DNA from: Cellulomonas wangleii
GTDB taxonomy: Bacteria > Actinomycetota > Actinomycetes > Actinomycetales > Cellulomonadaceae
Assembly: GCF_018388445.1 (NCBI RefSeq)
Contig: NZ_CP074405.1
Coordinates: forward strand, 2,046,001-2,110,000
Reading direction: 5' to 3'
Length of the DNA: 64,000 nucleotides
Made by a program: the position numbers and the translations under genes
Notes under the pieces: model-generated
Database searches by the model: none
Told to the model about the DNA's origin: nothing
What the model saw: only the letters and a program-made list of their open reading frames with translations
Shown here: piece by piece, positions 43,054 through 52,350 of the stretch
Layout: every line of letters starts with the position of its first letter
Position numbering within the stretch: position 1 is the first letter of the stretch

Positions 43054-44958
43054 GTGTCCACACACGGCAATCGAACGGAACGAGGGCGCTGGCGCGCCGT
43101 CGCGACCGTCGCGACGGCAACGGCGCTCGTCGCGGTGCCCCTGACGCTCAGCAGCACGATGGCGACCGCCGCCGAGGCCCACGTCGACAACCCCTACGCC
43201 GGCGCCAAGCAGTACGTGAACCCCACGTGGGCAGCGACGGTTGAGAGCGCTGCCACACGTGCCGGCGACCCGACGCTCGCGGCCCAGATGCGCACCGTCG
43301 CCAAGCAGCCGACCGCCGTCTGGATGGACCGCATCAGCGCCATCAACGGCAACGCCGACGGCAACGGCCTGAAGTTCCACCTCGACGAGGCCGTCAAGCA
43401 GAAGACCGGCAGCACTCCCCTGGTCTTCAACCTCGTCATCTACAACCTGCCCGGCCGTGACTGCTTCGCGCTGGCGTCGAACGGCGAGCTGCCGGCCAGC
43501 GACGCGGGGCTCGCGCGCTACAAGACCGAGTACATCGACCCCATCGTCGACCTGCTCTCGGACTCCAAGTACGCGGACATCCGGATCGCCGCGACGATCG
43601 AGCCCGACTCGCTGCCGAACCTCGTCACGAACATGTCCGAGGCCACCTGCCAGGCCTCGGCGCCGTACTACCGCGAGGGCGTCAAGTACGCGCTGGACGA
43701 GCTGAAGACGCTCGACAACGTCTACACGTACCTCGATGCCGCCCACTCGGGCTGGCTCGGCTGGGACTCGAACTCGGGCCCGACCGCCAAGCTCTTCGCC
43801 GAGGTCGCCAAGTCCACCAAGAAGGGCTTCGCGTCCATCGACGGCTTCGTGACGAACACGGCCAACAGCACGCCGCTGGCCGAGCCGTTCCTCCCGGACC
43901 CGACGCTGAACGTCGGCGGCAACCCGGTCCGCTCCTCGAAGTTCTACGAGTGGAACTCCGACTTCGGTGAGCACGCGTGGACGGCGCAGCTGCACCGTCT
44001 GCTCGTGGCCGAGGGCTTCCCGTCCTCGACCGGCATGCTCATCGACACGTCCCGCAACGGCTGGGGCGGCCCGGACCGTCCCACGAAGGTCTCGACGAGC
44101 ACGAACCTCGAGACGTACGTGAACGAGTCGCGCATCGACCGCCGCACCCACCGCGGCGCCTGGTGCAACCCGCTCGGTGCCGGCATCGGGGAGCTGCCCG
44201 TGGCCACGCCCTCCAGCGCACCGGCCGCCGCCCACCTCGACGCGTACGTCTGGATCAAGCCCCCGGGCGAGTCCGACGGTGCGTCGAAGGAGATCCCGAA
44301 CGACCAGGGCAAGAGCTTCGACCGCATGTGCGACCCGACCTACGTCGCGTCCAAGCTGGCGAACAACCTGACCGGCGCCACGCCGGACGCCCCGCTGGCC
44401 GGCCAGTGGTTCGAGGCCCAGTTCACGACACTCGTCAAGAACGCCTACCCGGTCATCCCGACGAGCGGCGCCACCCCCGGCCCGACCCCGTCGGTCACGC
44501 CCAGCCCGTCGGTCACCACGCCGCCGCCGCCGGTCACGCCCAGCCCGTCGGTCACCACGCCGCCGCCGCCGGTCACGCCCAGCCCGTCGGTCACCACGCC
44601 GCCGCCGCCGGTCACGCCGTCGCCGACCGCGAACCCGGCCGGCGCCTGCTCCGTGACCTACACGGCCAACAGTTGGAACAACGGCTTCACGGCCTCGGTG
44701 AAGGTCACCAACCGGTCCTCGTCCGCACTCAGCGGCTGGAACCTGAAGTTCACCTTCGCCAACGGCCAGCAGGTCCAGCAGGGCTGGAGCGCGACCTGGT
44801 CGCAGTCCGGCTCGACCGTGACGGCCACCAACGCGGCCTGGAACGGCACGCTGGCCGCCGGCGGCTCGGTGGACATCGGCTTCAACGGCTCGCACTCCGG
44901 CACGAACACCGCGCCGACCGCGTTCACGCTGAACGGCGCCACCTGCACGATCGGCTGA
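43054..44958 (+). CDS. Secreted GH6 cellobiohydrolase with CBM2
   Basis: 634 residues. A signal peptide ([21 protein letters not shown], cut near AEA) leads to a GH6 catalytic domain of about 420 residues: [13 protein letters not shown] holds the first conserved Asp and [10 protein letters not shown] the catalytic acid. The long domain is typical of exo-acting cellobiohydrolases; GH6 endoglucanases are about 290. Then comes a linker with three 13-residue repeats ([13 protein letters not shown]) and a CBM2 cellulose-binding domain ([15 protein letters not shown] to the end, with the aromatic residues WN, GWNLKF and GWSATW). GTG at 43054 follows GGAGG. Confidence 0.93.
   Translation: MSTHGNRTERGRWRAVATVATATALVAVPLTLSSTMATAAEAHVDNPYAGAKQYVNPTWAATVESAATRAGDPTLAAQMRTVAKQPTAVWMDRISAINGNADGNGLKFHLDEAVKQKTGSTPLVFNLVIYNLPGRDCFALASNGELPASDAGLARYKTEYIDPIVDLLSDSKYADIRIAATIEPDSLPNLVTNMSEATCQASAPYYREGVKYALDELKTLDNVYTYLDAAHSGWLGWDSNSGPTAKLFAEVAKSTKKGFASIDGFVTNTANSTPLAEPFLPDPTLNVGGNPVRSSKFYEWNSDFGEHAWTAQLHRLLVAEGFPSSTGMLIDTSRNGWGGPDRPTKVSTSTNLETYVNESRIDRRTHRGAWCNPLGAGIGELPVATPSSAPAAAHLDAYVWIKPPGESDGASKEIPNDQGKSFDRMCDPTYVASKLANNLTGATPDAPLAGQWFEAQFTTLVKNAYPVIPTSGATPGPTPSVTPSPSVTTPPPPVTPSPSVTTPPPPVTPSPSVTTPPPPVTPSPTANPAGACSVTYTANSWNNGFTASVKVTNRSSSALSGWNLKFTFANGQQVQQGWSATWSQSGSTVTATNAAWNGTLAAGGSVDIGFNGSHSGTNTAPTAFTLNGATCTIG
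43242..43255. promoter_or_regulatory. CebR/CelR-like box inside the GH6 gene
   Basis: TGAGAGCGCTGCCA matches 12 of 14 bases of the known LacI-type cellulase operator TGGGAGCGCTCCCA. It lies about 190 bases inside the coding region, at codons VESAA. A chance match of this quality somewhere in the window is possible, so its position beside a LacI gene is the main support. Confidence 0.4.
44497..44613 (+). repeat. 39-base tandem repeat (linker)
   Basis: Three exact copies of a 39-base unit starting ACGCCCAGCCCGTCGGTCAC at 44497, 44536 and 44575, encoding [13 protein letters not shown] in the GH6 linker. Confidence 0.95.
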
Positions 44959-44999
44959 CCGATCGGCTGACGAGCCGGGCGCGCACGCGCCCGACATGA

Positions 45000-45039
45000 C
45001 GAAGGGGCCCTCCCGGACCAGTCCGGGAGGGCCCCTTCG
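45000..45039 (+). terminator. Strong hairpin between GH6 and GH5 genes
   Basis: Perfect 18-base stem, CGAAGGGGCCCTCCCGGA (45000-45017) with its complement at 45022-45039, loop CCAG. It is the strongest hairpin seen in the window. Only 64 bases separate it from the GH5 start. Confidence 0.9.
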
Positions 45040-45103
45040 GCGGCGAGGGGCCACCGCCCCCGCACTCCCGCACCGCTCCCCTCGCGCACTCCCCAGGAGA
45101 ACC

Positions 45104-46912
45104 GTGTCCACCTCCCGCGTGCGCCGCCTGCGCACCGCGCTCGGCAGCCTCGTCGCCGCCGGCGCCCTCACCCTCCCGCTCGCCCTGTCCGCGGCACCGG
45201 CGCAGGCGGCACCGACCGCCGACTGGCTGCACGTGCAGGGCAACACGATCGTCGACGCCTCCGGCAAGGAGGTGTGGCTCACCGGCGTCAACTGGTTCGG
45301 GTTCAACGCCACCGAACGCGTCTTCCACGGACTGTGGTCGGCGAACATGCGGACCCTGACGCGCGACATCGCAGCCCGGGGCCTCAACGTCGTCCGTGTG
45401 CCCATCTCCACCCAGCTGCTGCTGGAGTGGAAGGCCGGCACCTTCACCAAGCCGAACGTCAACGAGTTCGCCAACCCGGAGCTCGCCGGCCTCAACAGCC
45501 TGCAGGTCTTCGAGAAGTGGCTCGACATGTGCGAGGAGTACGGCATCAAGGTCTTCCTCGACGTGCACAGCGCCGAGGCCGACAACTCCGGGCACGTCTA
45601 CCCCACGTGGTGGAAGGGCGACATCACCACCGAGAAGGTGTACGAGGGCTGGGAGTGGGCCGCGACCCGCTGGAACAACGACGACACGATCATCGGTGCG
45701 GACATCAAGAACGAGCCGCACGGCACCCAGGGCGACACCGAGCGCGCCAAGTGGGACGGCTCGACCGACAAGGACAACTTCAAGCACTTCGCCGAGACCG
45801 CGTCGCGCAAGGTGCTCGCGATCAACCCGAACTGGCTGGTCTTCGTCGAGGGGATCGAGATCTACCCCAAGCCCGGGGTGTCCTGGACCTCGAAGGGCCT
45901 GACGGACTACTACGGCACGTGGTGGGGCGGCAACCTGCGCGGCGTGCGCGACTTCCCCATCGACCTGGGCGCGAACCAGGACCAGCTCGTGTACTCCCCG
46001 CACGACTACGGACCGCTCGTGTACGAGCAGCCGTGGTTCACGGGCGACTTCGACCGTGCCAGCCTCGAGCGCGACGTGTGGGACCCCAACTGGCTGTACC
46101 TGCACAAGGAGGACATCGCGCCGCTGCTCATCGGCGAGTGGGGTGGCTTCATGGACGGCGGGAAGAACGAGAAGTGGATGCTCGCGCTGCGTGACCTCAT
46201 CGTGGACCGGCGCCTGAGCCACACCTTCTGGGTGCTGAACCCGAACTCCGGGGACACCGGGGGCCTGCTCGGGTACGACTGGGAGACCTGGGACGAGGAG
46301 AAGTACGCGCTGCTGGAGCCGGCGCTGTGGCAGCAGGACGGCAAGTTCGTCGGGCTCGACCACGACGTCCCGCTCGGCGGCGCCGGCAGCACGACCGGCA
46401 TCTCCCTGTCGCAGGCCACCGGGACCGGGTCGACGCCGGTGATCACGCCCACGTCCACGCCGACGGTCAGCCCCACGCCGACCCCGACGGTCAGCCCGAC
46501 GCCGACCCCGAGCGTCACGCCGACGCCGTCCGCGTCGGTCACCCCCGGTCCGTCGGCCACCCCCGGTCCGTCGGCCACCCCGACGACCCAGCCGACCGGG
46601 GCGTGCACGGTGACCTACAGCGCGAGCTCGTGGAGCACGGGCCTGTCGGGCGCCGTGCGGCTGACCAGCACCGGCAGCACCCTGTCGGGGTGGACGCTGA
46701 CCTTCACCGCCCCGGCGGGCGTGACCGTCACGCAGGGCTGGGGCGGCACCTGGTCGCAGTCGGGCACCACGGTCACGGTGACCAACGCCGCCTGGAACGG
46801 CGCGCTCGCAGCCGGTGGGACGGCGGAGATCGGCTTCAACGCCTCGCACGGCGGCACCCCCGGCACGCCGACGGGCTTCGCGCTGAACGGTGCCCGGTGC
46901 ACGGTCGGCTGA
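45104..46912 (+). CDS. Secreted GH5 endoglucanase with CBM2
   Basis: 602 residues. Signal peptide RTALGSLVAAGALTLPLALS, ending APAQA-AP. The GH5 catalytic domain runs to about residue 430; the acid/base Glu is in GADIKNEPHG and the nucleophile Glu in PLLIGEWGGF, with conserved HDYGP and NVVRVPI segments. A Thr/Pro/Ser linker (TPTPTVSPTPTPSV) joins a C-terminal CBM2 (ACTVTYSASSWSTGL to the end). It complements the exo-acting GH6 enzyme. GTG at 45104 follows AGGAGA. No promoter was seen between the hairpin and this start. Confidence 0.93.
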   Translation: MSTSRVRRLRTALGSLVAAGALTLPLALSAAPAQAAPTADWLHVQGNTIVDASGKEVWLTGVNWFGFNATERVFHGLWSANMRTLTRDIAARGLNVVRVPISTQLLLEWKAGTFTKPNVNEFANPELAGLNSLQVFEKWLDMCEEYGIKVFLDVHSAEADNSGHVYPTWWKGDITTEKVYEGWEWAATRWNNDDTIIGADIKNEPHGTQGDTERAKWDGSTDKDNFKHFAETASRKVLAINPNWLVFVEGIEIYPKPGVSWTSKGLTDYYGTWWGGNLRGVRDFPIDLGANQDQLVYSPHDYGPLVYEQPWFTGDFDRASLERDVWDPNWLYLHKEDIAPLLIGEWGGFMDGGKNEKWMLALRDLIVDRRLSHTFWVLNPNSGDTGGLLGYDWETWDEEKYALLEPALWQQDGKFVGLDHDVPLGGAGSTTGISLSQATGTGSTPVITPTSTPTVSPTPTPTVSPTPTPSVTPTPSASVTPGPSATPGPSATPTTQPTGACTVTYSASSWSTGLSGAVRLTSTGSTLSGWTLTFTAPAGVTVTQGWGGTWSQSGTTVTVTNAAWNGALAAGGTAEIGFNASHGGTPGTPTGFALNGARCTVG

Positions 46913-46954
46913 GCCTGCCCGGCACGTCGGTGCGTCCCGTGCACCGATGACCCC

Positions 46955-46989
46955 GGTCGACTGCCGCACCCCGGGTGCGGCAGCCGACC
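46955..46989. terminator. Terminator after GH5, shared with threonine aldolase
   Basis: CTGCCGCACC (46961-46970) pairs with GGTGCGGCAG (46974-46983); after one mismatch GGTCG/CGACC extends the stem. A smaller hairpin (TCGGTGC/GCACCGA, 46927-46947) precedes it. Lies between convergent genes. Confidence 0.75.
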
Positions 46990-46994
46990 GCGTG

Positions 46995-48053
46995 TCACGA
47001 CGCCGCGGTGCCTCCCAGCGCCTCGCCCAGCGCGGCGAGGAGGTCGTCGACGTCCTGCTCCGTGGTGTCGAACGCGCACATGAGGCGCACCGTGCCGTCG
47101 GCGACGTCCCAGTCGTAGAACCGCCACGTGCGCCGCAGGGCGGCCGCCACCGGCCGCGGCAGCCGCACGAACACCCCGTTGGCCTCGGTCGGCAGGGTGA
47201 TGTCCAGCCCGAGCGCGTCGAGCCCGGCGCGCAGGCGGGCCGCCATCGCGTTGGCACGCTGCGCGGAGCGCAGCCACAGGTCGCCCTCGTAGAGCGCGAC
47301 CAGCTGCGCGGAGACGAACCGCATCTTCGAGGCGAGCTGCATCCCTGCCTTGCGCAGGTACTCCACGCCGTCGACGGCGCCGGGGTCGAGGACGACCACG
47401 GCCTCGCCGAGCAGCAGCCCGTTCTTGGTGCCACCGAGGGACAGCACGTCGACACCGCAGTCGGTGGTCAGAGCACGCAGCGGCAGCCCCAGGTGCGCCG
47501 CCGCGTTGGCGATCCGGGACCCGTCCACGTGCACCCGCATGCCCAGGGCGTGGGCCTGGTCGCACAGCTCACGCACCGCGTCCGGCGTGTACACGGTGCC
47601 CAGCTCGGTGGCCTGCGTGAGGGAGACGACCCCGGGCTGCGCGCGGTGCACGTCGCCGAACCCCCAGGCCTGGCGCGCCACCAGGTCGGGCGTGAGGCGA
47701 CCGTCCGGCGTCGGCACCGTCAGCAGCTTCAGTCCGCCGACACGCTCGGGCGCGCCGTTCTCGTCGGTGTTGACGTGCGCGGTCTCGGCGCACACCACGG
47801 CGCCCCAGCGGGGCAGCATCGCCTGCAGCGCCACCACGTTGGCGCCGGTGCCGTTGAGCACCGGGTAGGCGACGGCCGCGTCGCCGAGGTGCGCGCGCAC
47901 CACCTCCTGCAGGCGCTCGGTCCACGGGTCGTCCCCGTAGGCGGGCGTGTGCCCGACGTTGGCGGCCGCGACGGCCGCCAGCACCTCGGGGTGCACGCCG
48001 GCGTAGTTGTCGGAGGCGAAGTGTCGGGTGCCGGGCGCGTGCGGATCGTTCAC
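46995..48053 (-). CDS. Low-specificity L-threonine aldolase
   Basis: PLP enzyme of 352 residues that splits L-threonine or allo-threonine to glycine and acetaldehyde. The start FASDNYAGVHPEVLAAV, the segment YGDDPWTERLQEVV, HVDGSRIANAAAHLGLPL and the PLP-lysine segment SLGGTKNGLLLGEAVV (Lys near residue 205) are all family signatures. GTG at 48053 is chosen because similarity begins there; the same frame runs open far upstream through other genes, without meaning. Convergent with the GH5 gene. Confidence 0.92.
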   Translation of the reverse strand: MNDPHAPGTRHFASDNYAGVHPEVLAAVAAANVGHTPAYGDDPWTERLQEVVRAHLGDAAVAYPVLNGTGANVVALQAMLPRWGAVVCAETAHVNTDENGAPERVGGLKLLTVPTPDGRLTPDLVARQAWGFGDVHRAQPGVVSLTQATELGTVYTPDAVRELCDQAHALGMRVHVDGSRIANAAAHLGLPLRALTTDCGVDVLSLGGTKNGLLLGEAVVVLDPGAVDGVEYLRKAGMQLASKMRFVSAQLVALYEGDLWLRSAQRANAMAARLRAGLDALGLDITLPTEANGVFVRLPRPVAAALRRTWRFYDWDVADGTVRLMCAFDTTEQDVDDLLAALGEALGGTAAS

Positions 48054-48155
48054 GCCCCCAGTGTCCCCGACTCTCCGGACAGTGCCGCGCCCGGGCGTGC
48101 ACGACCGTCCCCGGACCGGCATGATCCGTGCAGCCCACCCACCAGAGGAGCCCGC

Positions 48156-48704
48156 ATGGCACGCACCGGCAGCGACGCCCGCTCCGCCGACGCCCGAGGC
48201 ACGGACACCGCGGACGACCGCGGCACCGGGCCGGACGGACGCGACGAGACGTACATCGAGCGGATGGACCGCAACTGGGACGAGCTGCTGCAGGAGCTGC
48301 GCGTCACGCAGACCGGTACGCAGATCCTCACGGGGTTCCTGCTGACGCTGCCCTTCCAGTCCCGGTTCGGGGACCTCGACGACTACCAGCGCGACGTCTA
48401 CCTGGTGCTCGTCGTGCTCGCGGCGCTGGCCACCGTGCTGATCGTCGCGCCGGTCAGCCTGCACCGGCTGCTCTTCCGCCGTCGGCTCAAGCCGCAGCTG
48501 GTGGACGCCGCGCACTGGTTCGCCCGGGCCGGGCTGGCGGCGCTCGCACTGGTGCTGTCGGGAGCGACCATGCTGCTGTTCGACGTCGTGCTGTCGCGGA
48601 CGGCGGGGCGGGTCGTCAGCGGCGGGCTGCTGCTCGTCATCGTGCTCGCCTGGCTGGTGCTGCCCCGGCTCATCGCGCGCCGTGCGGAGCCGAGCACGAC
48701 CTGA
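48156..48704 (+). CDS. DUF6328 family membrane protein
   Basis: 182 residues: a charged N-terminus with YIERMDRNWDELLQELRVTQTG, then four membrane helices (QILTGFLLTLPFQ, VYLVLVVLAALATVLIVAP, GLAALALVLSGATMLLFDVV, GLLLVIVLAWLVLP). The ELRVTQTGTQIL segment marks the DUF6328 family, of unknown function, common in actinobacteria. GAGGAG lies about six bases before the ATG. Confidence 0.85.
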   Translation: MARTGSDARSADARGTDTADDRGTGPDGRDETYIERMDRNWDELLQELRVTQTGTQILTGFLLTLPFQSRFGDLDDYQRDVYLVLVVLAALATVLIVAPVSLHRLLFRRRLKPQLVDAAHWFARAGLAALALVLSGATMLLFDVVLSRTAGRVVSGGLLLVIVLAWLVLPRLIARRAEPSTT

Positions 48705-48718
48705 CCGCGGGGACGACG

Positions 48719-48759
48719 ACGGCCCCGGACCGCGCCCGATCGGTGCGGTCCGGGGCCGT
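48719..48759. terminator. Bidirectional terminator, DUF6328 gene and hup
   Basis: ACGGCCCCGGACCGC (48719-48733) pairs perfectly over 15 bases with GCGGTCCGGGGCCGT (48745-48759); eleven-base loop. Between convergent genes. Confidence 0.85.
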
Positions 48760-48766
48760 TCGTCAC

Positions 48767-49048
48767 TCAGTCCTGGACGGCGCGCTTGAGGGCGCTGCCG
48801 GCCGTGATCTTCACGCGGTGGCCCGCCGGGATCTCCAGCTTCTCGCCGGTCTGCGGGTTGACGCCCGTGCGCGCGGCACGGTCGGCGCGCGCGATCGCGA
48901 GGAAGCCCGGGATGGACACGCCGCCGCCGGCGGCGAGCTGCTCGACGACGACCTCCTGCAGGGCCTTGAGCGCCTTGTCGGTGTCGGCGTTGGTGAGCCC
49001 GGCCTTCGCGGCGACGGCCTGGACGAGCTCGGTGCGGTTGACGCTCAC
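48767..49048 (-). CDS. hup: HU-family DNA-binding protein
   Basis: 93-residue nucleoid protein that bends DNA. Sequence fits HU over its length: VNRTELVQAVAAKAGLTNAD, the dimer strand GGGVSIPGFLAIARADRAAR, and the arm NPQTGEKLEIPAGHRVKITA. It lacks the long lysine-rich tail of mycobacterial HupB. GTG at 49048 has GAGGAG about ten bases upstream; the frame extends further but without HU similarity. Confidence 0.93.
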   Translation of the reverse strand: MSVNRTELVQAVAAKAGLTNADTDKALKALQEVVVEQLAAGGGVSIPGFLAIARADRAARTGVNPQTGEKLEIPAGHRVKITAGSALKRAVQD

Positions 49049-49186
49049 GGAGTGTGCTCCTCGGTACTCGGTTCGCTCCCCGGCCGGGTACGGGCCGGGA
49101 CGGTGCGGCACGTCGAGCGTGCGCACGGCCACCGACCCTAGCCGCGTCACCCGTGCACAGCCCGCCGACGCGGCCGGTATCGGCGC

Positions 49187-50224
49187 TCAGCGTCGTGCAC
49201 GCTGCCGCACCTCGTGCGCCGGACGGGTGGTGACGACCCGTTCGGGGCCGATCCCGTGGGCCGCCGCGCGCTCGCAGCCCACCCGCAACCAGTCGAGCTG
49301 GCCGGGCGCGTGCGCGTCGGAGTCGATCGTGACGTCGCACCCGGCGTCGACCGCGACCTGCAGCAGCTCGTGCGGCGGGTCCAGCCGGTCCGGGCGGCAG
49401 TTGATCTCGACCGCCACGCCGTGCTCGGCGCACGCGTCGAAGACGGCGCGGGCGTCGAAGTCGCTCGGCGGCCGGTGCTTGGCACCCACCTGCCGGCCGG
49501 TGCAGTGCCCGAGCACGTCGGTGCGCGGGTCGCGCACCGCGGTGATCATGCGGCGTGTCATCGCCGCCCGGTCCATGCGCAGCTTCGAGTGGACGGACGC
49601 CACGACGACGTCGAGCTCGTCGAGCAGGTCGGGGTCCTGGTCGAGCGTGCCGTCCTCGAGGACGTCCACCTCGATGCCGCTGAGCACCTCGAAGGGGGCG
49701 ACCGCCGGGCGTAGGGCGGCGATCTGGTCCAGCTGGGCGCGCAGCCGCGCGGCGGACAGCCCGTGCGCGACCGTGAGCCGGGGCGAGTGGTCCGTGACGG
49801 CCAGGTAGTCGCGTCCGAGCCCGACGGCAGCCAGCACCATCTCCTGCAGGGGGGCCGACCCGTCGCTGGCGTCCGTGTGGGTGTGCAGGTCGCCACGCAG
49901 CGCGGCGTGCAGGGCTGCGCCCTCCGGCGAGAGGCCCGCGTCCTGCTCGGCCGCGCGGGCCTCCAGCTCGTCGAGCGCTGGCACGGCACGTCCGGCCATC
50001 GCCCGTGACACCACCCCGGCGGTGCTGCTGCCGACGGCGGGCAGGTCCGTGAGGGACCCGGCCGCGGCGAGGGCCGCCAGGCGCGCCGGGTCCTGCCGCT
50101 CCACCGTGCGGGCTGCCGCGCGGTACGCCTCCGACCGGTACCGGCCCGCCTGCTCGCGCTCGAGCAGGAAGGCGATGCGACGCAGCGCCGCGACGGCCCG
50201 ATCCTGGTCGTCCTGCGCGCTCAC
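49187..50224 (-). CDS. PHP-domain phosphoesterase, PolX-like
   Basis: 345 residues. The N-terminal third is a helical region with helix-hairpin-helix character (ALRRIAFLLEREQAGRYRSEA, LTDLPAVGSSTAGVV) as in the DNA-binding part of PolX. A PHP domain follows with its metal ligands in GDLHTHTDASDG, AVTDHSP, GIEVDVLEDG, VASVHSK and TIDSDAHAP. No polymerase domain is seen. Its start overlaps the Ku stop (GTGA), so it belongs to the DNA-repair operon and may be a nuclease or phosphatase for DNA ends. Confidence 0.88.
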   Translation of the reverse strand: MSAQDDQDRAVAALRRIAFLLEREQAGRYRSEAYRAAARTVERQDPARLAALAAAGSLTDLPAVGSSTAGVVSRAMAGRAVPALDELEARAAEQDAGLSPEGAALHAALRGDLHTHTDASDGSAPLQEMVLAAVGLGRDYLAVTDHSPRLTVAHGLSAARLRAQLDQIAALRPAVAPFEVLSGIEVDVLEDGTLDQDPDLLDELDVVVASVHSKLRMDRAAMTRRMITAVRDPRTDVLGHCTGRQVGAKHRPPSDFDARAVFDACAEHGVAVEINCRPDRLDPPHELLQVAVDAGCDVTIDSDAHAPGQLDWLRVGCERAAAHGIGPERVVTTRPAHEVRQRARR

Positions 50225-51291
50225 GAGGCCTTGCTGCGCGCCCGCCGCCGCGGCGCGGCCTGCTCGTCGGCCCCTTCCTTGGTCGCCGCGGACCGGCGCT
50301 TGACGCCCGTGCCGCTCGTCGCCTCGTCACCCTTGCCGCTCGTCGCCGTGCCGCCCTTGCGGCCACGACCCTTCGTGTCCTTGTCCGGGGACGCCTCGCC
50401 GGCGGTGTCCTTCGTCGTGCGCGAGCGCGTGCCGGAGGTCGCGCGCGTGCGGGCCGCGGGCTTCTCCTTCTCGGCGGGGGCGTCGTCGGCGTCCTCGCCC
50501 CGGGCCGCGCGCGCCTTCTGGACGGAGCGCTGCAGGGCCGCGAGCAGGTCGACGACCTCGCCACCGCCCTCGCTCGACTCCTCCTCGGGCGGGGCAGGCC
50601 GGACCTGCGTGTCGCCCGACGACACCTTGGTCGCGATCAGCTGCTCGAGCGCCGCCACGTACGCGTCCTCGTACTGCGAGGGGTCGAAGTCCCCCGCGAG
50701 GGACTCCACCAGCGAGGACGCCATCGTCAGCTCCTGCGGGCGCACCGTGACGTCGTCGTCGAGCACCGGGAAGTCGGCCTCCCGCACCTCGTCGGGCCAC
50801 AGCAGCGTCTGCAGCACGATGACCTTGTCCCGCACCCGCAGCACCGCCATCGACTCCCGCTGCCGGATCGCGACCTTCACCACCGCCACCCGGTCCGTCT
50901 CCTCCAGCGCACCGCGCAGCAGCGCGTACGGCTTGGCGGCCGTGCGGTCCGGCTCCAGGTAGTACGTCTTCTGCAGCATGATCGGGTCGACCTGGTCGGC
51001 CGGCACGAACTCGAGCACCTCGATCTCGCGCTCGGTGGCCAGGGGCAGCTGCTCGAAGTCCTCGTCCGTGAGGACCACGAGCTCACCGTCCTCCGTCTCG
51101 TAGCCCTTCGCGATGTCCGACCACTCCACGGCCTCGCCGTCGACGCTGCAGACCTTGCGGTACCGGATGCGGCCACCGTCCTCGCGGTGCACCTGGTGCA
51201 GCCGGACCTCGTGCTCCCCCGTCGCGGCGTAGAGCCGCACCGGCACGTTCACCAGGCCGAAGGCCACGGCGCCCTTCCAGATCGCCCGCAC
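50221..51291 (-). CDS. ku: Ku protein of bacterial NHEJ
   Basis: Binds DNA double-strand ends and recruits the ligase. The 356-residue protein has the Ku core (VRAIWKGAVAFGLVNVPVRL, YLEPDRTAAKPYALLR, RDKVIVLQTLLWPDEVRE) to about residue 260, followed by a long lysine/alanine/threonine-rich tail likely to bind DNA. GTG at 51291 follows GGAGG by seven bases. It is divergent from the ligase and polymerase genes, which complete the pathway. Confidence 0.94.
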   Translation of the reverse strand: MRAIWKGAVAFGLVNVPVRLYAATGEHEVRLHQVHREDGGRIRYRKVCSVDGEAVEWSDIAKGYETEDGELVVLTDEDFEQLPLATEREIEVLEFVPADQVDPIMLQKTYYLEPDRTAAKPYALLRGALEETDRVAVVKVAIRQRESMAVLRVRDKVIVLQTLLWPDEVREADFPVLDDDVTVRPQELTMASSLVESLAGDFDPSQYEDAYVAALEQLIATKVSSGDTQVRPAPPEEESSEGGGEVVDLLAALQRSVQKARAARGEDADDAPAEKEKPAARTRATSGTRSRTTKDTAGEASPDKDTKGRGRKGGTATSGKGDEATSGTGVKRRSAATKEGADEQAAPRRRARSKAS

Positions 51292-51380
51292 GGCACGTCC
51301 TCCCTCGTCGTGACGACAGCACCGCTCCCCCACGGGCCGCCCCACGCGACCGCTGCGCCGTCCACGGGCAGGATGGACCC

Positions 51381-52316
51381 GTGGAGCCCATGCTCGCCAC
51401 CCCTGCGCCCGCACCGGCCGCCCTGCCGCACGGGCGCGACTGGGTCTACGAGGTCAAGTGGGACGGCGTCCGTGTCCTGGCGGACGTGCGCGACGGCACC
51501 GTGCGGCTGGCCAGCCGCAACGAGCGCGACGTCACCCCGGCGTACCCCGAGCTGCGCGACCTGGCCGACCTGGGCGACGTCCTGCTGGACGGGGAGGTCG
51601 TGCTCATGGACGCGGGCCGGCCGTCGTTCCCGGCGCTCGCCGAGCGCATGCACGTGCGCGACGTCCGGCGCGCCGAGGCCCTGGCCGCGGCCCGGCCCGT
51701 CACCTACCTCGTGTTCGACGTCCTGCGCCACGACGGCCGCGACCTCGCTCCCCTGCCCCTCACCGCGCGGCGCGCCGTCCTCGAGAGCCTGCCCCTGCCG
51801 GAGCACGTCCAGGTCTCCCCCTGGTACGACGACGGGGACGACCTCTGGCAGGTCACCGCCGCCCACGGGCTCGAGGGCGTCGTCGCCAAGCGCACGGGCT
51901 CCACCTACCGACCCGGGCGGCGGTCGCCCGACTGGGTGAAGTCCGCGCACCGGCGCACCCGCACGGCACTCGTCGGCGGCTGGCGCCCGGAGTCGACCGG
52001 GACGGGACGCCTCGGCGCGGTGCTGCTGGGTGCCCCGGACGCCACCGGCGCCCTGCGCTACCTCTGCCGTGCCGGCTCCGGTCTCGCCGGACCCGCCGCG
52101 CGCGCCATGCGCGAGCGGCTCGCCCCCCTCGAACGCGCCACCAGCCCGTTCGCTGACGACGTGCCCGCCGTCGACGCCCGCGGCACGATCTGGTGCGACC
52201 CGGTGGTCGTCACCGACATCCTCTACCTGGGTCGCACGCCGACCGGACGCCTCCGCCAGCCGGTCGTCCGCGGGGTGCGGACCGACACCACGGCCGACCC
52301 GTGGGAGCAGCCCTGA
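51381..52316 (+). CDS. ATP-dependent DNA ligase (LigD ligase-type)
   Basis: 311 residues: nucleotidyltransferase domain plus OB fold. The active-site lysine is in YEVKWDGVRV near residue 26; GEVVLMD, VTYLVFDVLRHDG, EGVVAKR and WVKSAHRR are the other ligase motifs. It is the ligase module of LigD as a stand-alone protein, without polymerase or nuclease domains. GTG at 51381 comes six bases after CAGGAT, so it may be leaderless. The polymerase-type gene follows 34 bases later. Confidence 0.9.
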   Translation: MEPMLATPAPAPAALPHGRDWVYEVKWDGVRVLADVRDGTVRLASRNERDVTPAYPELRDLADLGDVLLDGEVVLMDAGRPSFPALAERMHVRDVRRAEALAAARPVTYLVFDVLRHDGRDLAPLPLTARRAVLESLPLPEHVQVSPWYDDGDDLWQVTAAHGLEGVVAKRTGSTYRPGRRSPDWVKSAHRRTRTALVGGWRPESTGTGRLGAVLLGAPDATGALRYLCRAGSGLAGPAARAMRERLAPLERATSPFADDVPAVDARGTIWCDPVVVTDILYLGRTPTGRLRQPVVRGVRTDTTADPWEQP

Positions 52317-52350
52317 GAACAGCCCCGAGGACCGAGGAGACGCCGACCGC

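Noticed and set aside
48054..50564. Upstream extension of the threonine aldolase frame to 1189 codons
   Set aside because: It runs antisense or out of frame through DUF6328, hup and the PHP gene; family similarity begins only at 48053.
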